A stretch of DNA of 43,842 nucleotides from contig CANBDL010000004.1 of the NCBI GenBank assembly GCA_947367345.1, forward strand, positions 1 through 43,842. Direction: 5' to 3'. Below, piece after piece: positions 17,586 to 25,485 of this stretch (its first letter is position 1; the number at the start of each line of letters is the position of its first letter). The position numbers and the translations under genes were made by a program. The DNA is from an uncultured Alphaproteobacteria bacterium. Lineage in GTDB: Bacteria > Pseudomonadota > Alphaproteobacteria > RUG11792. The notes below the pieces were generated by a model that saw only the letters and a list, made by a program, of their open reading frames with translations, was not told the origin of the DNA and did no database searches.

Positions 17586-19247
17586 TTGTTCTTTGTTGGA
17601 AAAGCAAAATATTATGCAAAAGCAGTATATAGTTGTTGTTTACTGATTTTGTCTATGGCTCATTTTGCATTTTGGGTATCTGCAGAGAAGAATAAATATG
17701 TTGTATCTATATTTATGGCTTTATTGGTGTTGTCTGCTTATTTTATACTTCTGTTTGCCGTCAAAATAACAACAGACAAAAACTCGGAGAATTATTTGTA
17801 CAAGTTCCTTCAGATGTCTGTTATAACTGATTACAATAGGATTCATGAAAGACAAATTGATCAGCTTATAGATTCTGTAATAGAGTGCACCAATAGTAAT
17901 CGTAGGTATTTTCTCGTGCGTAACGGGTGTATTGTTCCTTGTTGTGTTATGCTGCTAGAGATCATGGCTATAATGATAGTTAATACGCCTTCTACTTTTC
18001 TATTGTTTGTTTCATCTTCGATGTTTATAATTATATTGACTGTTCTTGTGGCGATGATTATTGGGGTAAAAAATAATGTTGCGCAAATATCTGTTTATAA
18101 TTTTTCTCGTACTTTAATTAGATGTGCCAGGGGAATAAAATTATACGACGCATACGGATTTGCCAAAAGAAAAATCGAAGAAATGATGACGGACAATATT
18201 ATGAATATATCAAGAAAGTATAGAAAAACAATTGTTGTATCAGTATTGATTTATGTCTGTTTATCTATTTTGGTTGCAGCGACTTTGTTGTGTTGCCAAG
18301 ATATTTTTGTACGAGTTCGTGAATATGAAGGTTTATTCTGTGTTGGTACAGTGTTAGTTGCAGTAATCTTTGTCTCTTATTTGTGTATAAGGGGCGGCAA
18401 TAAACTTGTTGATTTTCAAAAGATTCTAGATAACAAAGTGATATACATTGATCAAAATAACTACTATGACGTGTCTCAGATTGACGAGATATTTATTACA
18501 TTCAATGACGTTACTTTGTTTGATAGAGATGGCGTTGCAGTTATAGATAATTTGTCATTTTCAATAGATGATCGTGATTTTGTTGTTGTTGTCGGTGAGG
18601 GGTCTATTCATGCCAAATACATATATGACCTGATATTTAAAAATTATGAATGCAATGAAGGAGTGATATACATAGGAGGAGTGAGGTCTACAAGTCTACC
18701 TGTATCCACAATTTCTTCTGCAATTGGGTATTTTGATGAGGATTTCTGTCTGATATTTGGGACGGTTTTGGATAATATAGGTATGGGATACGACTGGAGC
18801 GGTAACGACATATTTGCTGCAGAGGCCGCATGCTTGTATGAAGATGAATTAAGCATGCATGTTTTTGATGTGGAAGGTAATATTGCAATTAACCAAAGTA
18901 TAAAGATAAAAATACAGATTGCTAGAATGATGCTGCATAAGTATAAGGCGATAATAGTTAATACTCCAAGCAGCTACGAAAACAAAGAAAACGAAGCTAT
19001 TTTCTACAATTTTGTTAAAGGCATTATGCAGCACAAAACTGTCATACTATCTACGTCAAACTTGAATTTTATAATGTATTCCAATAAGGTTCTTTATTTT
19101 GGCAAGAACTCGTATTGTTTTGGGGCTCATAGTGAGATACTACATAATTGCGATTATATGAATTTTTTGAAAATGAGTGATTATAATGTTTCCATGAGCA
19201 ATGAAGACAATATTGTAGCAGATTCACAGGATAGCTTGGAAACGTGA
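17586..19247 (+). CDS. ABC-exporter-like protein with degenerate, probably inactive ATPase domain
   Basis: A 553-residue product in one intact frame. Six hydrophobic segments (about 12-30, 37-58, 113-135, 139-165, 217-240, 255-275) form the membrane half of a type IV ABC exporter. A nucleotide-binding-like domain starts near 313 (FNDVTLFDRDGVAVIDNLSF). Every catalytic motif is lost. Walker A reads GEGSIHAKY with no GKS/T. The Q-loop glutamine is Asp (YFDEDF). The signature reads AINQSIKIKIQIAR instead of LSGGQ. Walker B and D-loop read AIIVNTPSSYEN instead of LLDEATSALD. The switch His is missing. The fold can still be followed (LIFGTVLDNI, KVLYFGKNSYCFGAHSEIL). The TTG start has the Shine-Dalgarno AAGAGG six bases upstream. 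It may be a non-hydrolysing partner or a new role; a young pseudogene is unlikely without stops. Confidence 0.8.
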   Translation: MFFVGKAKYYAKAVYSCCLLILSMAHFAFWVSAEKNKYVVSIFMALLVLSAYFILLFAVKITTDKNSENYLYKFLQMSVITDYNRIHERQIDQLIDSVIECTNSNRRYFLVRNGCIVPCCVMLLEIMAIMIVNTPSTFLLFVSSSMFIIILTVLVAMIIGVKNNVAQISVYNFSRTLIRCARGIKLYDAYGFAKRKIEEMMTDNIMNISRKYRKTIVVSVLIYVCLSILVAATLLCCQDIFVRVREYEGLFCVGTVLVAVIFVSYLCIRGGNKLVDFQKILDNKVIYIDQNNYYDVSQIDEIFITFNDVTLFDRDGVAVIDNLSFSIDDRDFVVVVGEGSIHAKYIYDLIFKNYECNEGVIYIGGVRSTSLPVSTISSAIGYFDEDFCLIFGTVLDNIGMGYDWSGNDIFAAEAACLYEDELSMHVFDVEGNIAINQSIKIKIQIARMMLHKYKAIIVNTPSSYENKENEAIFYNFVKGIMQHKTVILSTSNLNFIMYSNKVLYFGKNSYCFGAHSEILHNCDYMNFLKMSDYNVSMSNEDNIVADSQDSLET

Positions 19248-19343
19248 TCTGGTGTTTCGGTAATTGTGGCGATAATTGTTCATAATATACGGTTGTAATA
19301 TCAACAAAAACTACCTCGCCTAACTGCAACATTAACGCATACA

Positions 19344-20309
19344 TCAGCTATTATTTATCGCCTCAACATCTTCCCTCGTAAGCCCAGTACCCTGTACTAC
19401 TTGTTCAATAGATAAACCCATGGAAAGAAAGTTTTTAGCTGTTTCTATTGCCTTCTTTTTTGCTCCTTCCTCTCTTCCAATCTCAATTCCTTCTTCCAAC
19501 CCTTCTTCTTTTCCTCTGTTATAATTCGCTGTTCTTTCTGATTTTTCTCTCATAGCTTGATTGTATTCAGCTCTTATGTCTGGGTCACTACTCATACCTC
19601 TTAGTTTGTCAAATGCTTTATGTATCGTGTCTATATCATTACATTTTTCCGGGAGATTTAGTGGATTGGACAAAAATGTCATCCAAGTCGAGAAGTGGTC
19701 TAGATGCACCTGCATTCCATCTGTATTTTGAGTTTGTTTACTTAATTTTGCATACTGTTCTTGTTTGAGTTTTTCTATGTACCTTGGTAACTTATCAAGT
19801 TCTATAATTATGATTCGTTCTTTCTCTGATGCCGTTCTGATATATACTCCATCAGATGTATGTAATGCCATCTTTATCTCATGCGTACAATCGTCTAGAT
19901 CTTGATACATAGACCCGGTTAGTATCCATATTGAGATTATGTGAGGCATAATTTTATAATCACTACCAGCATTTATAGATCTTACCCTGTGCATAGCTTG
20001 ATAGAATAGCATTCTGTCGAGTGAGTTATCTAGATCAGAGCACTGCATTTCAACGTTGACTATCGCATTACTGTCATTGATGTCAGCAAGTACATCAGCC
20101 CTTATACCTTTCCCATCATCTAATATCTTCTTGTGTTCTGTTGGTCTTAGTTTTAAATCATATACTACTGGATTGCCCCTTAGTATTGAATTTAATAGAG
20201 ACATGAGACAGTCTGTATTTTCCTTAACGCCAAAGAGATTGCAAAATACAAAGTCACTTGTTGGCGGGAGGAGTGAGAGGTTGGATGCTCTTATTATTGT
20301 CTTTGGCAT
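19344..20309 (-). CDS. Rpn family PD-(D/E)XK nuclease / putative transposase
   Basis: A 321-residue protein of the recombination-promoting nuclease family, annotated widely as PD-(D/E)XK transposase and abundant in intracellular alphaproteobacteria. It opens with LLPPTSDFVFCNLFG, the usual TxDxxFKxLFG. The catalytic core is RADVLADIND...VNVEMQ (D72, E87-x-Q89). The FYQAMHRV helix follows. The C-terminus is a charged repeat (KEEGLEEGIEIGREEGAKK) and a GLSIEQVVQGTGLTREDVEAI segment. The frame and catalytic residues look intact. No terminal inverted repeats or target duplications were seen, so it is not a complete insertion sequence. Confidence 0.85.
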   Translation of the reverse strand: MPKTIIRASNLSLLPPTSDFVFCNLFGVKENTDCLMSLLNSILRGNPVVYDLKLRPTEHKKILDDGKGIRADVLADINDSNAIVNVEMQCSDLDNSLDRMLFYQAMHRVRSINAGSDYKIMPHIISIWILTGSMYQDLDDCTHEIKMALHTSDGVYIRTASEKERIIIIELDKLPRYIEKLKQEQYAKLSKQTQNTDGMQVHLDHFSTWMTFLSNPLNLPEKCNDIDTIHKAFDKLRGMSSDPDIRAEYNQAMREKSERTANYNRGKEEGLEEGIEIGREEGAKKKAIETAKNFLSMGLSIEQVVQGTGLTREDVEAINNS

Positions 20310-20343
20310 TATTGTAACCAGTATTTACCGTGATTGTGAGTAT

Positions 20344-20352
20344 ATTGTATCA
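20344..20352 (-). promoter_or_regulatory. Extended -10 promoter of the Rpn gene
   Basis: TGATACAAT on the minus strand, with a predicted leader of about 28 nt and no clear -35. Confidence 0.4.
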
Positions 20353-20415
20353 TGACATTCGTAAAATTTGTGTATTGAGTGGGGGTGGCAGGATATGTAA
20401 CTATATAAATCCAGA

Positions 20416-21897
20416 TCAAGTAAACCGCGGATCATGCTCAACCTCACTCAACACCTCAAACCCCAAAAATCCGTCACCAAGATCAATGACGAGCAGCATG
20501 TTCTCAAGGCGTATGCCATATTCATCCGTGTATATACCTGGTTCTACAGTGATTATGTTGCCAGGTTCCAGGGTTGCGTCCTTTGTTCTCTGAGACACAG
20601 CAGGATACTCATGTACCTTGGCGAAGCATCCGACCCCGTGTCCTGTACCGAATTTATAATCGTGTCCGACTTGCCAGATGTGGTATCGTGCTAAGGCATC
20701 CAGGCTGGATATCGCCGTACCGACCGGGAATTTGGCCATGCTGAACATATCGACTGCATCCTTCACGGCCCTGTACAATCGCCTAACATCCTCAGGCGGC
20801 TCATCTCCTCCGACCCAGACTGCTCTGGTCATGTCAGTCGTGCCGTACTTATATTGGCCCCCGACATCGATCAGCAGCAAGCCGTCTTGTATTACCGATT
20901 TGCGCTCCGTGTAATGTATTATGCTCGAGTTCGGTCCAGACGCTACGATCGGATCGAAGCTGAAGCCGAGGAAGTCATGACATACAGACATTTCGTCGTA
21001 CAACAAGTCGGCTATGTCCTGCTCGGTCCTGCATGTACCGATCTTGGCAAGAGCTCTATTGAATGCTTCGGATGCATGACGGCAAGCCAGCTTCATACCA
21101 GAAATTTCAGCCGGGCTCTTGATCGCCTCGAAATGCGGGAATCGTTTATCTACGAAGCCATCACGCCATATGCCGCATGGTGTTTGGGACGAGTCTGCTA
21201 TGACAGTCTTGCTTCTAGACAGTTTATTATGTATGCAAGCTGGCTGCAGTACCTCGAAATCAAAGTCATCACCGGCATCGAGATCACAGAACAATAATGT
21301 CTCGTCCTTGGCAACATATGCAGTTGCCCTCGGTACAGGAGTAAAATCCTGCAGCTCGTCCATGCGTATGCAGAAGAGCCATGCGATCAAGGCCGGATCA
21401 CATATCAAAGCACAGTCGTTTTGTATGAAGTCTCTAAACCTCGCGAGCCTTTGCTTATGCTCGTTGTAGAAGTACGACTTGACGAGTTTGCAATGGTTTG
21501 GACGATATATGTGATCGAAGAAGTTGTAGTGCGTTATTACTACATCCCCGAGGTTTTTACAGACTTGATGACTAACAGCATCACCACATACGGCAACCCG
21601 CAAGCCTGGGTTTTGCTCTCTGATTTTCCTCAAGACTGATACGTAATTATCACATACGACTTCCCATTCATTTTGGCTAACCTGCTCGGCTCCCTGCTTC
21701 TCGTATCTGCCATCGACGCACAATGTTGCTCTGTCTTGAGTTACGATGCATGTACCTGCGGAGCCTGTAAAACCGCATAGATAGTCTATGTCCGACCTGT
21801 CTGAGATCTTGTTGTCGGATCTGTTACGCATGTGTATGATGCAGGCATCTAGGCGGTTGTCTGAGAGGAATTGCCTGATGTGGTTTAGGTTGGGCAT
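20416..21897 (-). CDS. pepP: Aminopeptidase P family metallopeptidase (Xaa-Pro aminopeptidase)
   Basis: Removes N-terminal residues preceding proline. The 493-residue product has an N-terminal creatinase-like domain (DRSDIDYLCGFTGSAGTCIV) and a C-terminal pita-bread peptidase domain. The dinuclear metal ligands are visible: two Asp in LLIDVGGQYKYGTTDMTRA, His in GTGHGVGCFAKVHEYPAV, and two Glu in TVEPGIYTDEYGIRLENML. The ATG at 21897 starts one base after the rarA stop and fits the family; upstream codons in the open frame overlap rarA. The gene is conspicuously GC-rich next to its neighbours (36 of 60 bases G+C in line 20761, against 20 of 60 in line 16381). Confidence 0.92.
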   Translation of the reverse strand: MPNLNHIRQFLSDNRLDACIIHMRNRSDNKISDRSDIDYLCGFTGSAGTCIVTQDRATLCVDGRYEKQGAEQVSQNEWEVVCDNYVSVLRKIREQNPGLRVAVCGDAVSHQVCKNLGDVVITHYNFFDHIYRPNHCKLVKSYFYNEHKQRLARFRDFIQNDCALICDPALIAWLFCIRMDELQDFTPVPRATAYVAKDETLLFCDLDAGDDFDFEVLQPACIHNKLSRSKTVIADSSQTPCGIWRDGFVDKRFPHFEAIKSPAEISGMKLACRHASEAFNRALAKIGTCRTEQDIADLLYDEMSVCHDFLGFSFDPIVASGPNSSIIHYTERKSVIQDGLLLIDVGGQYKYGTTDMTRAVWVGGDEPPEDVRRLYRAVKDAVDMFSMAKFPVGTAISSLDALARYHIWQVGHDYKFGTGHGVGCFAKVHEYPAVSQRTKDATLEPGNIITVEPGIYTDEYGIRLENMLLVIDLGDGFLGFEVLSEVEHDPRFT

Positions 21898-21898
21898 G

Positions 21899-23158
21899 TT
21901 ACTGATCCTTTTTGACACCAATATGCTTTTGCTTCGGGCCGATGTCATCCCACATTTGCTTTATAGCTCTCTCGTATTTGCTGTTGTCCTGTGGGATGTA
22001 ATAGATGTCGTTGATGGCTTCCTTTGGAAGATATTGCTGAGGCACGTAGTGGTTTGGGTAGCTATGCGGATATTTATACTTGGCTCCGGAAAACCTTATT
22101 GCTTCGTTGTTAATGTGGTTTGGTATGCTCTTGTCTTTCAGTTCATCAAGTCGCGTGTCAGCTTTATCTATGGCCAGATATGCAGAATTACTTTTTGGGC
22201 TTGAGGCCAAAAGAACCACCGCGCACGAAAGAGGTATACGTGCCTCTGGGAAGCCTACAGACATAGCTGCTTCGCAGGCGGCTACAACCTGTGGCCCAAC
22301 GCTGGGGTTTGCCAAACCAATGTCTTCGTATGCGGAAATCATAAGCCTGCGCGTGATCATATGTAGGTCCTGGCATCTTAAAAATCGCGCCAAGTAATGA
22401 AGTGAGGCGTCTATATCACTGCCGCGTATTGACTTTATCAATGCCGACAAGACGATGTAGTAGTTGTCGAGACCGTCGTCAGTTGCTATGTGTTTTACGC
22501 CAAGTATTTTTGAGATATGCTCCGTTGTTCGAGATTCGGCCGGAACAAGAGACACCATCTCAAGCATGTTTATTGCCGTACGTATTTCAAGACAACTGGC
22601 ATCAGATATACGATGTATGATGTTGTCCTCGATGCCGTAGTCTTGTTGGATATTGATACGATGTAAAAGACTTACTATATCTTCTTTCGTTATGTCGGAC
22701 ATTGTATATATGTGGCATCTACTGCGTATTGCTCTGTTAATTGTGCGATAAGGATTCTCTGTTGTAAGCCCGACCATAATTATGGAGCCACTCTCAATGT
22801 AAGGCGAGAGAAAGTCTTGTATATCCTTCTTCATACGATGTATTTCGTCTACAACAATAATGATATACTTGTTGAATTTTAAAGATTGTACCATGTCTTT
22901 CAGGGTGTCTTTGTTGTCTGTAGATGCATTGAAAGTATAAGATTGTATTTTGTGAAATTGCTTTAATAATACTGACGATATTGTTGTTTTTCCGCATCCT
23001 GGCGGGCCGTATAATATGAAAGACACAAGCTTGTTGGATTTGACCATCATTGTTATGACCCCCATCTCGCCAACCAGGTGATCCTGCCCAACTATGTCGC
23101 AGAATGTTTTGGGCCTTACGATGTGAGCCAAGGGAATATTATCTTGTTTGTCTGCCAT
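21899..23158 (-). CDS. rarA: Replication-associated recombination protein RarA (MgsA)
   Basis: A AAA+ ATPase that acts at stalled replication forks. The 419-residue product has Walker A GPPGCGKTTIS (near 51), Walker B VDEIHRMKKDIQDFL and sensor-1 VGLTTENPYRTINRAIRSRC. The RarA-specific helical C-terminus carries SIRGSDIDASLHYLARFL and RRLMISAYEDIGLANP. The TTENP motif separates it from RuvB and DnaX. It is co-transcribed with pepP, one base apart. Base composition is uneven: the C-terminal half is GC-rich like pepP (33 of 60 in line 22201) while the N-terminal half is AT-rich (20 of 60 in line 22861). Confidence 0.95.
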   Translation of the reverse strand: MADKQDNIPLAHIVRPKTFCDIVGQDHLVGEMGVITMMVKSNKLVSFILYGPPGCGKTTISSVLLKQFHKIQSYTFNASTDNKDTLKDMVQSLKFNKYIIIVVDEIHRMKKDIQDFLSPYIESGSIIMVGLTTENPYRTINRAIRSRCHIYTMSDITKEDIVSLLHRINIQQDYGIEDNIIHRISDASCLEIRTAINMLEMVSLVPAESRTTEHISKILGVKHIATDDGLDNYYIVLSALIKSIRGSDIDASLHYLARFLRCQDLHMITRRLMISAYEDIGLANPSVGPQVVAACEAAMSVGFPEARIPLSCAVVLLASSPKSNSAYLAIDKADTRLDELKDKSIPNHINNEAIRFSGAKYKYPHSYPNHYVPQQYLPKEAINDIYYIPQDNSKYERAIKQMWDDIGPKQKHIGVKKDQ

Positions 23159-23188
23159 GCATATGCCAATCTACGTGATTACCAAGAT

Positions 23189-23197
23189 ATTATATCA
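23189..23197 (-). promoter_or_regulatory. Extended -10 promoter of rarA-pepP
   Basis: TGATATAAT on the minus strand (consensus -10 plus TG), with a predicted leader of about 24 nt and a weak -35. Confidence 0.45.
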
Positions 23198-23296
23198 TTT
23201 GATAATAGATTGACTAATGCAGTATAGTTCAATATAAGTACTGGGTGCTTAGTCTCTCAAGCGTATTAATGTTTTGGGTTAATTGAGTTCTGTGGA

Positions 23297-24177
23297 TTAA
23301 TCTTCTCGTTCATATCCTGATGATTGTTGTGGATATGTTGATGGTTGTTGTGAAGAAGTATTGTTTTTCTCCGATAGTTTATCAATACTCAGCTTAGACA
23401 TCTTCCATCCGATCGAACAATCTGCTCCACAAACAAATCCCTTAGTACTCTTGTAATGTCCGGCGATATAGAATGAAACAGACAAATCGCTATATTTTGG
23501 ATCCCAACATGTTTTACAGTTTTGATGATAATCATAAGCGAAGCTGACTTCATTTTCCATTTCTCTGTATTTTAATTTATGAGAAGGAGACCATACAAAC
23601 CTGAGACCTGCTGCTACGTTTTTATTAATTGCGCATGCAATTTCTATTTGAAGTGATACATTGAATGTTTTGCATTTTAATTTGTTCATCAAATCTGTTT
23701 CTTCTTCATCAAAGCCATCCCAGGTATCTCGATCCCAATACTGCCCCACTGAAACCTAGGGCCTACTTTTAGTACAAATCTAGAAATCTGCATTGTAATT
23801 TTAGGAGTTAGGTATCCGTATAAAATGTTTTGCTTAAAGAATGTAGTATCTGTGCTAATGGTGTATGTGCCACATGAATTAGGTAGGTAAATTTCCTCGC
23901 TGCATTTGCATATACCATTTCCTAAATTCAACCCAAGACCACCTTCTACCTCGAGGCCTATAGCTTTGTAGTACCACCCCAAATGTAGTCCAGCCTCAAA
24001 TATACCAGCCTTTTTGTTTGAAAATTTTGCTACGTCTGGTTCATTTTGGTTAATGCTCTCCGTACACTCAACATACGTCAAGCCAATAAACCACAAAGAA
24101 ACAAATAAAGATTTTACAAAAATACCGTTGAAGATTTTTATTTTACCGAAAAACGATTTGGAAGAGTTAATTTGCAT
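23297..24177 (-). pseudogene. Outer-membrane-like exported protein with a one-base frameshift
   Basis: Two overlapping frames read as one protein. The first (24177 to 23689) has a signal peptide (IFVKSLFVSLWFIGLTYVECTES) and alternating strands with glycine and aromatic residues (GLHLGWYYKAIGLEVEGGLGLNLG, FVLKVGPRFQWG). The second (from about 23749 to 23297) continues with a loop and strands (VSLQIEIACAINKNVAAGLRFVW), and ends in a Gln/Ser/Pro tail. The joint is the GGGG run at 23744-23747. One extra G gives FQWGQYWDRDTW and a single frame of 293 codons with no other change. A beta-barrel surface protein is likely, but no family is recognised. The cause may be a real frameshift, slippage at the run, or a sequencing error. 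A promoter with TGG-TATAAT precedes it. Confidence 0.6.
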
Positions 24178-24214
24178 ATCAACATTCCATGTTAAAAAAT
24201 TGAGTCTACGATAA

Positions 24215-24244
24215 ATTATACCAATATTTTATATGTGTTTGCGA
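24215..24244 (-). promoter_or_regulatory. Promoter of the outer-membrane-like gene
   Basis: TCGCAA (24239-24244), 18-nt spacer, perfect TATAAT (24215-24220) preceded by TGG, minus strand. The predicted leader is about 31 nt. The remaining gap to gapA (24245-24432) shows no gene. Confidence 0.5.
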
Positions 24245-24432
24245 GTGGGTTGGTAGTATTAATTGAATCTTGTATTGATTGATATTGTTTTTATCTTGTA
24301 GGTTTTGTTACATAACAATTGTATATACTTCTTGTTTTTGTTGCTCATGGTAAGTATAGTAAAAATATTATCAGTGAAATATTTGGCACCAATAACTAAA
24401 GTATACTGATGCCAGTATTTGTTACTAATGAA

Positions 24433-25458
24433 TTATATCAAATTTGTATTATTGATATAGCTAGCTAAGTCAAGCATTCTGTTAGAAAACCCAAATTCAT
24501 TGTCATACCAAGATACAACTCTTACCATATTTGGGTTTGATTCAAGTATATATGTCTCTGTAGCATCGAAGATTGAGCTATGATTATTGTGGTTAAAATC
24601 TGTTGAAACGAGCGGTAGGTCGTTATATGCCAACACGCCTCTCATTTTCCCCGAGGATGCATTTTCCATTGACAGATTAATCTTGTCTTTTGTTGCTGGT
24701 TTGTCAAGTATACATACTAGATCTACCATTGAAACATTTGCGGTAGGAACTCTAATCGATGTGCCAGAGAGCTTACCAGACAATTGTGGCAATACAAGGC
24801 CAATTGCTTTGGCGGCTCCTGTCGTGCTAGGTATCATAGACATGGCTGCAGCTCTTGCACGACGTAGATCTTTGTGTGCAGAGTCTATGAGTCTTTGGTC
24901 TCCGGTGTAGGCATGCACTGTTGTCATGAATCCAGATATTATGCCAAATTCTTCATGGAGTACTGATGCGATAGGGGCTAAGCAGTTTGTTGTACAGGAC
25001 CCATTTGAAACTACTATATCTTCCTTTGAGATTGATGTGTGATTGATCCCAAACACAACTGTCCTGTCTGATCCTTCTGATGGAGCCGAAACAATTACTT
25101 TCTTTGCTCCTGATTCTATATGTTTTATTGCGTCATTCTTGTTTGTAAATCTACCTGAGCATTCAAATACAATGTCTACTCCAAGATCTTTCCAGTTTAT
25201 ATTTTTGACATCTGGTTCGTTTATTATTTTTATAATATCATTATTAATTTTTATACCATCTTGACAAGACGATACATCAGAGCTGAAGACACCGTGGATT
25301 GTGTCGTACTTTAAAAGATGCGAACATGTGTCTTTGCTTACAAGATCATTGATACATACTATCTTTATGTCATTCTTGTATCGTTCTTGGTTCTCGTAAA
25401 ATGCTCTTACTATCATGCGGCCTATGCGTCCGAAACCGTTTATTGCAATCGTTAACAT
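24433..25458 (-). CDS. gapA: Glyceraldehyde-3-phosphate dehydrogenase
   Basis: Oxidises and phosphorylates GAP with NAD(P). The 341-residue product has the Rossmann motif INGFGRIGRMIVRA, the catalytic SNGSCTTNCLAP (Cys155), AYTGDQRLIDSAHKDLRRARAAAMSMIP, and the C-terminal SWYDNEFGFSNRMLDL. A strong Shine-Dalgarno AGGAGGT stands about 7 bases before the ATG, the best of the window. It lies 27 bp after ppiD on the same strand, with no obvious promoter between, so the two are probably co-transcribed. Confidence 0.98.
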   Translation of the reverse strand: MLTIAINGFGRIGRMIVRAFYENQERYKNDIKIVCINDLVSKDTCSHLLKYDTIHGVFSSDVSSCQDGIKINNDIIKIINEPDVKNINWKDLGVDIVFECSGRFTNKNDAIKHIESGAKKVIVSAPSEGSDRTVVFGINHTSISKEDIVVSNGSCTTNCLAPIASVLHEEFGIISGFMTTVHAYTGDQRLIDSAHKDLRRARAAAMSMIPSTTGAAKAIGLVLPQLSGKLSGTSIRVPTANVSMVDLVCILDKPATKDKINLSMENASSGKMRGVLAYNDLPLVSTDFNHNNHSSIFDATETYILESNPNMVRVVSWYDNEFGFSNRMLDLASYINNTNLI

Positions 25459-25485
25459 AATTATTACCTCCTAAAAAATATGGAA

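Noticed and set aside
23689-23749. Two separate overlapping genes or programmed frameshifting in the outer-membrane-like gene
   Set aside because: The second frame has only a GTG in the middle of a strand-loop joint and no Shine-Dalgarno. No slippery heptamer with a downstream structure is evident. A one-base indel is simpler.
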